From Halalkalibacter nanhaiisediminis (GTDB lineage Bacteria > Bacillota > Bacilli > Bacillales > Bacillaceae_D), in NCBI RefSeq assembly GCF_007830185.1, contig NZ_VLKZ01000002.1:310001-374000 (forward strand): DNA of 64,000 nucleotides. Reading direction: 5' to 3'. The position numbers and the translations under genes were made by a program. Below the pieces are notes generated by a model, which was not told the origin of the DNA, made no database searches, and saw only the letters and a program-made list of their open reading frames with translations. This document shows positions 8,604 to 15,412 of this stretch, one piece after another. Positions within the stretch are counted from its first letter, which is position 1. The number at the start of each line of letters is the position of its first letter.

Positions 8604-10961
8604 TTAATCAGCTGTCATTTCTAGATCATCTACACGCTTTTCAAGATACTGTGTATCTTTACGAGCGTTAAAACGATCTGCTTTTTCTACTTTAACAGCA
8701 ACGTTATAACTTGGAATTTTAGCTAGCTTTTCATAAACACCTTTTGGAAGTAAGAAGTTTCCTTCTGGGAAATGGACTTCTACATTTCCTTTTGCAATAT
8801 CTACAAACCTAGCATTTCCTGTGAACACACCATGTTGGTTATAAACAACGACAGAGTCACGTTCAGCAATATTAAGATTTTTCGCATCTTCAGCATTCAT
8901 TAATACATCATAACGATCAGCTCCGTTAAATGAGTCATACTCACTATAAACCATGGAGTTGAACTGCTTACCGCGTCTAGTCGTTACATAGAAATCTCCA
9001 GCTGCTTTATTTAAATCTGGGATATCAACTGGAATTAAGTTACCTTTGCCATCTGGAGTTGGGCAAATACCATCTTCACATAACCAAGCACCACCCCATT
9101 GGAAAACATCACCTTGATTTTTCAAATGTTGAATGCCATCGTAGTTCGGGTTTGCTAGAGCAATTTCATCGCGAATCGCTTGACCATCTTTAAAATCAAC
9201 TAGATGAGCTTCTTCTGGATTTACTCGTTTTGCAAGGTCGATATAAATTTGCCATTCTGAACGAGCTTCTTCGATCACTTGTTTATTTCCATCGATTGTC
9301 GGAGAGAAATAAACCATACGTTCCGTTGAAGTAGAGGTTCCACCACCATCTTGTTCATAACGAGTCTTAGCTGGAAGAACGATAACCGCTTCCTTCGCAT
9401 CAACAAGTGTAGATGTATTGAAAATAATATCTTGGTGAACACGAATTTCAAGTTCAGACAATGCTTTTTCTACAAAGTTTGGATCAGGCATTGTTTCTAA
9501 GAAGTTACCGCCGGATAAATAGTACATTTTAATTTTACGCTCATGATCCTCAGGTAGTAAAATATTCTCTAATGATACACCAAGAACATCTCCTTGCCAT
9601 TTTGGTAATTCAAAGTTCCATAGCTTTTCAATGCGCTCAATATTTATCGGTTCAAAATCTCCACCTGGAAGAACGAATGGATCACATCCCATTTCACCAC
9701 TACCTTGTACACTAGAGTGTCCGCGGATTGGCATAAGACCACAGTGTTCACGGCCTAAGAAACCACGCAGTAATGCTAGGTTTGCAACTTGAGAGATGTT
9801 ATCAGAAGCAAACGTGTGCATTGTTAATCCTAATGACCAAACAAACACACCTGATTTACTATGAGCAAGTAATGTTGCTAGTTCACCAATACGGTCTTTT
9901 TTAACACCAGATGATTTTTCGATAGTTTCCCAAGATTCTTGTTGTACTTTCACTTTTAATTCTTCGTAATTATTAACGTGTTCTTTTACGAAAGCATGGT
10001 CAATTGCAGAACCGGCTTTTGCTTCTTCCATCTCAAACCAGTACTTCATAATCCCTTGCATGAAGGCAATGTCTCCACCAATGTTTACTTGATAGAAATC
10101 ATCCGCAAGCTTCGTACCAAATAGAGCAGATTCCCCTACTGATGGAATCCAATAGTTTTCCATTGCTGGCTCACGATATGGGTTGATGACAATAATTTTT
10201 GTTCCTTTTCTTTTTGCAGCATACATATACTTGGTCGAAACAGGTTGGTTATTAGCCGCAACAGATCCCCAGAATACTACAACGTCTGAACCAATCCAGT
10301 CTTTATAATTAGCGCTAGATGCCCCAATTCCTACAGAACGCTTAAGTGCAGTCTTTGAAGGCGAATGACAAATACGAGATGCATTATCAACGTTATTCGT
10401 ACCTAAGAATCTAGCAACTTTTCCAGCTACATAATAGGATTCATTTGTAATCCCTCTAGAAGTTAAGAAAAACGCAGTGTTTTTAGGATCTAATTGTTTA
10501 TATTTATCAGCAATCATGTCCATTGCTTCGTCCCACTCAATACGTGAAAACTTTCTTTCCCCTGGTCTACGAATTAATGGATACGGGATGCGTCCTAATT
10601 TACGTAGCTCTGCACTTGAATATTTACGCAATTCATCAATATCTGCATGAACAATTTCTTCTTTCATAGCAGGCATTGTGTTAAGACGTAATACATTTAA
10701 ACGAGTTGTACAAACGTGAGGTCCAGCTAACGTTTGATCATACAAACCTGAAACCCCTAACGCACAACCATCACAAACACCTTGCGTAATGATATTTTTC
10801 GCATAATTTAAATTATCTTTATTATCCCAAACGACTTTCATTGTATCTCGAATATGTTTAGGTTTTACTTTACCTAACCCAAAAGGAACTTTACTTACCC
10901 ATAGTTTAGGTGCTGGTGCGCTCGGTAATTTAATAGGACCAGAATGTTTTGTTTTACCCAA
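8604..10961 (-). CDS. FdhF/YdeP-family molybdopterin oxidoreductase (putative formate dehydrogenase alpha subunit)
   Basis: A large molybdopterin oxidoreductase of about 785 residues, of the YdeP/FdhF type (oxidoreductase alpha subunit). Near the N-terminus, GVCDGCALGVSG and a later Cys are candidate iron-sulfur ligands. RICHSPSKTALK holds the Cys-His pair at the position of the molybdenum ligand of formate dehydrogenases. Further blocks are VVFWGSVAANNQPVSTKYMY, GHSSVQGSGEMG and the C-terminal molybdopterin-dinucleotide domain (FYVTTRRGKQFNSMVY). The start is probably the TTG at 10961, eight bases after AAGGAG; a GTG three codons earlier overlaps that site. fdhD, an OFA transporter and cofactor genes nearby support formate oxidation, but no electron-acceptor subunit is seen. 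E. coli YdeP-type proteins have other proposed roles. Confidence 0.88.
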   Translation of the reverse strand: MGKTKHSGPIKLPSAPAPKLWVSKVPFGLGKVKPKHIRDTMKVVWDNKDNLNYAKNIITQGVCDGCALGVSGLYDQTLAGPHVCTTRLNVLRLNTMPAMKEEIVHADIDELRKYSSAELRKLGRIPYPLIRRPGERKFSRIEWDEAMDMIADKYKQLDPKNTAFFLTSRGITNESYYVAGKVARFLGTNNVDNASRICHSPSKTALKRSVGIGASSANYKDWIGSDVVVFWGSVAANNQPVSTKYMYAAKRKGTKIIVINPYREPAMENYWIPSVGESALFGTKLADDFYQVNIGGDIAFMQGIMKYWFEMEEAKAGSAIDHAFVKEHVNNYEELKVKVQQESWETIEKSSGVKKDRIGELATLLAHSKSGVFVWSLGLTMHTFASDNISQVANLALLRGFLGREHCGLMPIRGHSSVQGSGEMGCDPFVLPGGDFEPINIERIEKLWNFELPKWQGDVLGVSLENILLPEDHERKIKMYYLSGGNFLETMPDPNFVEKALSELEIRVHQDIIFNTSTLVDAKEAVIVLPAKTRYEQDGGGTSTSTERMVYFSPTIDGNKQVIEEARSEWQIYIDLAKRVNPEEAHLVDFKDGQAIRDEIALANPNYDGIQHLKNQGDVFQWGGAWLCEDGICPTPDGKGNLIPVDIPDLNKAAGDFYVTTRRGKQFNSMVYSEYDSFNGADRYDVLMNAEDAKNLNIAERDSVVVYNQHGVFTGNARFVDIAKGNVEVHFPEGNFLLPKGVYEKLAKIPSYNVAVKVEKADRFNARKDTQYLEKRVDDLEMTAD

Positions 10962-11015
10962 TTTAATCACTCCTTAGTGAAATTTCATACTTAATCATAT
11001 GTTGTATTTTTCTGT

Positions 11016-11061
11016 AAAAAAACCACCGTACACTTTTCCTAAGAAAAAGGCAACGGTGGTT
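11016..11061 (-). terminator. Terminator/attenuator between the MpsC-like gene and the formate dehydrogenase gene
   Basis: On the minus strand, AACCACCGT pairs with ACGGTGGTT, with an inner CTTTTTC/GGAAAAG pairing and a run of seven T. It lies 37 bp past the MpsC-like stop and 55 bp before the oxidoreductase start, so it either ends the upstream unit or attenuates the downstream one. The leader motif at 11057-11097 overlaps its 5' arm. Confidence 0.9.
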
Positions 11062-11097
11062 AGTCTTTTGCAGGATCGCTACGAAGTACCAAACCAA
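11057..11097 (-). promoter_or_regulatory. Candidate leader RNA motif (copy 1) preceding the formate dehydrogenase attenuator
   Basis: On the minus strand this element contains the core GUAGCGAUCCUGC. It is closed by UGGUU and UAACCA arms, and the second arm is also the beginning of the terminator's 5' stem. The same core and the same overlap with a terminator occur at 13007-13058 ahead of the formate transporter. This is the geometry of an antiterminator or riboswitch. No known riboswitch class was recognised; the ligand or protein partner is unknown. Confidence 0.45.
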
Positions 11098-11463
11098 TTA
11101 TAGATTTTTACTGAATTTTTCTTCGATATCTTCATCAAAAACAAAGATTGAGATACCAAAATCTCGTTCGATATCAATATCAACAAATAGGTCAACGAAT
11201 TTACATTGCAAAAACTCTTCCATCTCAACTGGAGGTGTTTTGCGATACATATCTTTTACCATTTCTGTTCGTGCAGCTCGGAGCATCTGTTTTCCTTCAT
11301 CAGCAGATGCGATAAATTTTTCAATAGGAGAGAGATTCCCTTCCATTTCACATATCGCCCATTTCTTACAAAATGTCGTACTGATTTTACTTGGACCTTT
11401 TCCCATATGCTTCTTACGAAAAGACCTTACAAGATTACTAAACTCCGCTTCATATTTGTTCAT
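11098..11463 (-). CDS. DUF2294 / MpsC-like protein
   Basis: A 121-residue soluble protein matching DUF2294, now linked to MpsC, a component of the MpsABC cation/bicarbonate system of staphylococci. The matching blocks are FRKKHMGKGPSKISTTFC, EGNLSPIEKFIASADEG and the C-terminal FVDLFVDIDIERDFGISIFV. The ATG at 11463 is chosen because AGAGGT lies just upstream; the frame extends 20 codons further with no better signal. No mpsA- or mpsB-like genes are in the window. It lies between the OFA transporter (60 bp upstream) and the formate dehydrogenase-like gene, suggesting a role in formate or CO2/bicarbonate handling (inference). Confidence 0.75.
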   Translation of the reverse strand: MNKYEAEFSNLVRSFRKKHMGKGPSKISTTFCKKWAICEMEGNLSPIEKFIASADEGKQMLRAARTEMVKDMYRKTPPVEMEEFLQCKFVDLFVDIDIERDFGISIFVFDEDIEEKFSKNL

Positions 11464-11523
11464 TTTTCTACCTCTTTTATCATTTACTACTAAAATCGTA
11501 TTAGTAGTTGTGATAAAAGTCAA

Positions 11524-12768
11524 CTAACTTGCTAAGTCTTTTAATTCGTTTTGGGCTCTAAGTTGCTTAATATCAATACGAATAACTAATGAAACAATTA
11601 GCGCAACAATGAACATGAACCCAAAGATATATAATGTCCCAGCATAACTATTTGTCGTTTCACGAACCCACGCTGCAATAATTGGACCTGCTACTCCAGC
11701 TGCTGCCCAAGCTGTTAAAATATATCCATGGATAGCACCAAGTTGTTTTGTTCCAAATAGGTCTCCAATATAAGCAGGAACAGATGCGAAACCACCGCCA
11801 TAACAAGTTAAGATTAAGAACAATACCGCTTGGAATAAAATAGCGTGTGTGATACTTGGTAACACAAAGAATGACGCAATTTGAATAATGAAAAATGCTG
11901 TATAAACGTTCGGACGTCCAAGATAATCAGAAATAGATGCCCAACCAATTCGCCCTAAACCATTAAAGACTCCCATAAGTCCAACCATTGTTGCAGCTGC
12001 AGCTGCAGAAAGTCCCGCAATCTCTTGTGCCATAGGTGAGGCAACTGATAGGATCGCAATACCACATGTAACATTAATAAACAGCATGACCCATAAATAC
12101 CAGAAACGTCTTGTCTTAATCGCTTCATTTGCTGATAACTGCGATAAATCAGCAGACACTTTTTTACCATCCGTTTTGAAATCTTCCATGTAACCTGCTG
12201 GTGGTCTTTCAAGATAAAGAGCAGAACAGATCATCACAATAAAGTAGACAATTCCTAAAGTAAAGAATGTGTTTGCAAGTCCCACTGAACCAATTAAGTT
12301 TGCCATTATTGGGCTTGCAATCATCGCTGAAAAACCAAAACCCATAATCGCAAGTCCTGTTGCAAGACCACGACGATCTGGGAACCATTTAATGAGTGTT
12401 GATACTGGTGTTATGTATCCAACTCCTAGACCAATTCCTCCAAGTGCACCATATGTAAAGTAAAGTAAACCAATTGATTCCATGTTAATCGCAAAGCCAG
12501 CCCCTATTAGACCAGCCCCAAAAAATATTGCAGCCACTAATCCTGACTTACGCGGTCCATATTTTTCAACAAAGTGACCCATAAATGCTGCAGAAAGACC
12601 TAAAAAGACGATGGCAATACTAAATGTTAATTGTACTGCACTTAAATCCCATCCAAACTGCTCCTGAATTGGATTTGTGAACACACTCCATGCATAAACA
12701 GATCCAATCGAAATATGGATCCCGACTGCTGCTAATGCAATCAGCCAGCGATTTTTTGTTTTACCCAT
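11524..12768 (-). CDS. OFA-family MFS transporter (oxalate/formate antiporter type)
   Basis: A 414-residue major facilitator with about twelve membrane helices. The start GKTKNRWLIALAAVGIHISI and the block GSVYAWSVFTNPIQEQFGW are characteristic of the OFA (oxalate/formate antiporter) family, as is GLGVGYITPVSTLIKWFPDR before helix 5. A substrate of formate is plausible because the gene sits beside a formate dehydrogenase-like gene and fdhD, but OFA members also move other carboxylates. The AAAGGGGGAAC ribosome binding site is strong. A long structured leader of about 350 bases precedes it. Confidence 0.88.
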   Translation of the reverse strand: MGKTKNRWLIALAAVGIHISIGSVYAWSVFTNPIQEQFGWDLSAVQLTFSIAIVFLGLSAAFMGHFVEKYGPRKSGLVAAIFFGAGLIGAGFAINMESIGLLYFTYGALGGIGLGVGYITPVSTLIKWFPDRRGLATGLAIMGFGFSAMIASPIMANLIGSVGLANTFFTLGIVYFIVMICSALYLERPPAGYMEDFKTDGKKVSADLSQLSANEAIKTRRFWYLWVMLFINVTCGIAILSVASPMAQEIAGLSAAAAATMVGLMGVFNGLGRIGWASISDYLGRPNVYTAFFIIQIASFFVLPSITHAILFQAVLFLILTCYGGGFASVPAYIGDLFGTKQLGAIHGYILTAWAAAGVAGPIIAAWVRETTNSYAGTLYIFGFMFIVALIVSLVIRIDIKQLRAQNELKDLAS

Positions 12769-12840
12769 TATTGTTCCCCCTTTTTCTAAATAAGAAATTC
12801 AGCTTGATCCCAATCATAACTTGCATAAGCTTTCATTGCC

Positions 12841-12932
12841 CTTATATGTAAATTAGAATGGATACTTCGCTAACTTTGCTCACGTCCTGTGGGCAAGTGC
12901 GCCTATCCTGTTGCATAGAACTTACATATAAG
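12841..12932. repeat. 92-bp element with terminal inverted repeats containing a copy of the interspersed hairpin repeat
   Basis: The arms CTTATATGTAA (12841-12851) and TTACATATAAG (12922-12932) are perfect 11-bp inverted repeats. Between them lies ACTTCGCTAAC and GCTCACGTCCTGTGGGC (12864-12893), which matches the repeat unit found at 36943-37071 and 40246-40371. This may be a small non-autonomous mobile element or a long hairpin in the transporter leader. No transposase is present. Confidence 0.55.
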
Positions 12933-12935
12933 CAC

Positions 12936-13015
12936 AAAAAAAACGACGCTAACCTTTTTTTGAATAAATAGAAATAAAAGCACGCATTTCTATGTTCAAA
13001 AAAAGTGCGACGATT
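12936..13015 (-). terminator. Long attenuator-like hairpin in the leader of the OFA transporter
   Basis: On the minus strand CTTTTTTTGAACATAGAAAT pairs with a later ATTTCTATTTATTCAAAAAAAG, extended outward by TCGTCGCA with AGCGTCG, and ends in eight T residues. It lies about 170 bp upstream of the transporter start and has no gene behind it, so it is best read as an attenuator of the transporter unit. The candidate leader motif at 13007-13058 shares its 5' arm. Confidence 0.75.
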
Positions 13016-13058
13016 AGTTTCAAGCAGGTTTCGCTACTTTCACACCAACAGTAATCGC
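13007..13058 (-). promoter_or_regulatory. Candidate leader RNA motif (copy 2) upstream of the OFA transporter
   Basis: On the minus strand it is closed by CGAUUA and UAAUCG, with the inner core GUAGCGAAACCUGC and an A-ACUAA end. The closing UAAUCG is part of the terminator's 5' arm, so the motif and terminator are mutually exclusive. It matches copy 1 (11057-11097), with a different closing-stem sequence that keeps pairing. Confidence 0.45.
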
Positions 13059-13067
13059 TTACAGATA

Positions 13068-13116
13068 TAACACATAAAACTGATGACAGGTTCGCTATCT
13101 CAAGCCTTAAATGTTA
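13068..13116 (-). promoter_or_regulatory. Candidate leader RNA motif (copy 3, tandem) upstream of the OFA transporter
   Basis: Just upstream of copy 2 on the minus strand is AUAGCGAACCUGUC, enclosed by UAACAU and AUGUGUUA, which can form six pairs including one G-U. The inner GG...CC arrangement is as in the other copies. It lacks its own terminator, as in tandem riboswitches with one shared expression platform. Less certain than copies 1 and 2. Confidence 0.35.
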
Positions 13117-13277
13117 CAACTTTATGAATACGTTTAAATCATACCTCTTTTTGTTCACAATTTCAATATATTTATATAATTAAGTTAATAAAAATCACAT
13201 TTTTTTACTTGCGCTCTCATATTTCAACAAACTTAACTTGTCACTCTCATAAATTTGTGTTTATATTTTAATCAATT

Positions 13278-13311
13278 GAGAATTAAGATTCTCTTTGTTA
13301 GAAGCTATAAT
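13278..13311 (+). promoter_or_regulatory. Likely fdhD promoter with overlapping inverted repeat
   Basis: TTAAGA (13283-13288), 17 bases, then TATAAT (13306-13311) gives a plausible SigA promoter 26 bases before the fdhD start. The -35 region is covered by the palindrome GAGAAT-TAAG-ATTCTC (13278-13293), a candidate operator. Confidence 0.5.
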
Positions 13312-13336
13312 TGACTGATAGAATGGGGGAGCTTTT

Positions 13337-14128
13337 TTGTCTGAGAATTTAAGTATTGAGAGAAAAATAGTAAAATACAGTAATGGAGCTCTAAACGAAG
13401 TCGAAGATCAAGTTGTAACCGAATTTCCACTGACAGTCTATGTGAATAACGAAGAATTTGCAACAATGGTATGTAGCCCAACTAATTTTGAAGAAATGGT
13501 TATTGGCTTCCTAGCATCAGAAGGGGTTATTCTTTTTAAAAAAGAAATTAAAGAATTAACCATCGATTCAGAGCGTGGATTTGCATATGTTGAGTTACAT
13601 TCTAAAACAGTAAAAAATCAACAGCTTTTTTCTAAACGCTTTATTGGTTCATGTTGTGGAAAAAGTAGACAATTCTACTTTCAAAATGACGTTCAAACGG
13701 TAAAAACATCGATGTCAAAAGCGACGATTACAGCAGAACAATGTATTCAGTTGATGAACAGCATGCAAGAAGATAGTGTTGTTTTTAAAAACACTGGTGG
13801 TGTACATAACGCGGCACTTGGTACTGATGAAGGTATTTTTGTCAGTCGTTCTGATATTGGAAGACATAACGCTTTAGATAAGCTTTATGGATATTGTCTA
13901 ATAAACGGCATTCCAGTAAGAGATAAGGTTCTTGTATTTAGTGGGAGAATTTCTTCGGAAGTATTGACGAAAGCAGCTAAAATTGGTGTTGGTATCGTAT
14001 TGTCTAAGTCTGCACCAACAGATTTGGCCATTAAACTAGCTGAGGATTTAAATATTACAGCAGTTGGTTTTATTCGTGGCACTTCATTTAATGTTTATTC
14101 TCATCCTGAAAGAATCGTTCTAGATTAA
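13337..14128 (+). CDS. fdhD: FdhD, sulfurtransferase/accessory protein for formate dehydrogenase
   Basis: A 263-residue FdhD. In characterised relatives FdhD transfers sulfur from a cysteine desulfurase to the molybdenum cofactor of formate dehydrogenase. The reactive cysteines are visible in FIGSCCGKSRQFYF. Family blocks CSPTNFEEMVIGFLASEGV, FKNTGGVHNAAL and SDIGRHNALDKLYGY (cofactor binding) are intact. The start is a TTG at 13337, with GGGGGAG six bases upstream and no in-frame ATG that fits. It is transcribed away from the transporter and dehydrogenase but clearly serves the same system. Confidence 0.95.
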   Translation: MSENLSIERKIVKYSNGALNEVEDQVVTEFPLTVYVNNEEFATMVCSPTNFEEMVIGFLASEGVILFKKEIKELTIDSERGFAYVELHSKTVKNQQLFSKRFIGSCCGKSRQFYFQNDVQTVKTSMSKATITAEQCIQLMNSMQEDSVVFKNTGGVHNAALGTDEGIFVSRSDIGRHNALDKLYGYCLINGIPVRDKVLVFSGRISSEVLTKAAKIGVGIVLSKSAPTDLAIKLAEDLNITAVGFIRGTSFNVYSHPERIVLD

Positions 14129-14138
14129 TCTTCACAAT

Positions 14139-14169
14139 AAGGGGAGACTCACTGTTTGAGTCTCCCCTT
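14139..14169. terminator. Bidirectional terminator between fdhD and moaD
   Basis: AAGGGGAGACTCA and TGAGTCTCCCCTT form perfect 13-bp arms with a five-base loop, followed by TATTTTATTAT. It serves the convergent fdhD and moaA-moaD units. Confidence 0.92.
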
Positions 14170-14189
14170 ATTTTATTATATGAATACTT

Positions 14190-14423
14190 TTAGCCCCCAC
14201 TTACTGGCGGAATAAAAGCAATCACATCACCATCTTTTAAAACGTCTTGGTCATCCGCATAATTCTCATTAATTGCTGGCATTGCATTAGAAAGTGCCGT
14301 CAGCTTATATGCATCTTGAAGCCAAGATTTTAATTCACTTACCGTTATACCTGCTTTTTCAGCCTCGAGTTGATCGACTCCTGCTTGCTCTTGAAGCTCT
14401 GCAAATAATAATATTTTAATCAT
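14190..14423 (-). CDS. moaD: MoaD, molybdopterin synthase small (sulfur carrier) subunit
   Basis: A 77-residue beta-grasp sulfur carrier. The C-terminus DVIAFIPPVSGG ends in the Gly-Gly that becomes a thiocarboxylate for molybdopterin synthesis. It overlaps the end of moaE by eight bases and is the last gene of the moaA-moeA-mobB-moaE-moaD series. The adenylating partner (MoeB/ThiF type) is not in the window. ATG is preceded by AGGAGAGGA inside moaE. Confidence 0.93.
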   Translation of the reverse strand: MIKILLFAELQEQAGVDQLEAEKAGITVSELKSWLQDAYKLTALSNAMPAINENYADDQDVLKDGDVIAFIPPVSGG

Positions 14424-14901
14424 CTTTGTCCTCTCCTATCTTTGGTGCGCCGTCTGGATAAGGAGTCTTTTCAAGTTGATCACCAATCCACTTTGTTCCG
14501 TCTTCCCAAAACTCTTTTTTCCAAATCGGAACAATTTGCTTAATACGTTCCATTGCATATTCGTTCGCTTCATACGCCGCCTTACGGTGAGGCGTTGATA
14601 CGGCTATTATAACAGCAATTTCTGAAATATCGAGAGTTCCAATTCGATGCGTAATAGCAATCGTAGAACCTGGCCACTTCTTTCGTACTTCTTCCCCAAT
14701 TTGTTCTAGGGTTTTAATAGCCATTGGAATATATGCCTGATATTCAAGCTTAAGCGTTCGTTTTCCGTGGGTTAATTCTCGTACGGTACCAATAAACGTA
14801 CTAATAGCCCCACATTCTCTTCGACTAACTTTTGCCACTATCTCTTCGATCAACAGCGGTTGATCGCTGATTTCAAATAAACGTTGTTCCATATTCATCA
14901 C
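14416..14901 (-). CDS. moaE: MoaE, molybdopterin synthase large subunit
   Basis: The catalytic subunit of molybdopterin synthase, which converts precursor Z (cyclic pyranopterin monophosphate) to molybdopterin using sulfur from MoaD. Typical blocks are STFIGTVRELTHGKRTLKLE, AITHRIGTLDISEIAVIIAV and PIWKKEFWEDGTKWIG, including the active-site Lys of KKE. The frame opens with GTG-ATG-AAT-ATG inside the end of mobB. The ATG at 14892 is the most usual choice, but the start is ambiguous by three codons. Translational coupling with mobB and moaD is likely. Confidence 0.94.
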   Translation of the reverse strand: MMNMEQRLFEISDQPLLIEEIVAKVSRRECGAISTFIGTVRELTHGKRTLKLEYQAYIPMAIKTLEQIGEEVRKKWPGSTIAITHRIGTLDISEIAVIIAVSTPHRKAAYEANEYAMERIKQIVPIWKKEFWEDGTKWIGDQLEKTPYPDGAPKIGEDKDD

Positions 14902-15412
14902 TCAATTTCTGTAAAATATATTGCATATACTTGTCAGTTTCATTGATGTTAAAAAAAGGATAATCTTTTTCACTCAGCTGCAGTGGCTGCCAACTAATCA
15001 CACACATAATGTTATTCACTTTACTTAAAAGTGGAAGATCTTCTTCACTTCTTAATAAGACAACTTTTAGATATTTCTCATTTTTAAATCCTTCTACAAA
15101 AATAATATCTGGAGAAAATGATTCATATAACGTTAATAGCTTATCTAATGACCATGTCTGATTCTTAATTTGAATATGTAAACTGCCTCCACCTTCAACA
15201 GCTGTCATCATAGCTCCTGCTTTTTCATGACGTTCACTATCTTTTAAAGTGATTTGACTTTTGGGCTCCCCACCATGACCATGATGCTTAATTGTTGCAA
15301 CCTGTATGCCAGATTTAGCACTTTTATGAATCAATTTTTCAAGAAGTGTCGTTTTACCACTATTTTGGTATCCAACTACCTGTATGACGGGACAATATTG
15401 CTCCAAGGCCAT
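14873..15412 (-). CDS. mobB: MobB, molybdopterin-guanine dinucleotide biosynthesis adaptor GTPase
   Basis: A 179-residue P-loop protein. VVGYQNSGKTTLLEKLIHK holds the Walker A motif, VATIKHHGHGG is the MobB-specific block and DIIFVEGFKNEKYLKVV the second nucleotide-binding block. MobB binds GTP and assists MobA in attaching GMP to molybdopterin, which suits bis-MGD enzymes such as formate dehydrogenase and nitrate reductase. It overlaps the end of moeA by 37 bases; the ATG has AGGAGG just upstream. Confidence 0.94.
   Translation of the reverse strand: MALEQYCPVIQVVGYQNSGKTTLLEKLIHKSAKSGIQVATIKHHGHGGEPKSQITLKDSERHEKAGAMMTAVEGGGSLHIQIKNQTWSLDKLLTLYESFSPDIIFVEGFKNEKYLKVVLLRSEEDLPLLSKVNNIMCVISWQPLQLSEKDYPFFNINETDKYMQYILQKLSDEYGTTFI

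Noticed and set aside
11498-11523. Upstream start of the MpsC-like frame, adding 20 residues
   Set aside because: The extension runs through the ribosome binding site for the ATG at 11463 and has no signal of its own.
12936-13015. Insertion sequence end as an explanation for the long inverted repeat
   Set aside because: The inner sequence is only a loop, the stem ends in a T-run, and no transposase or target duplication is visible; a terminator/attenuator explains it better.
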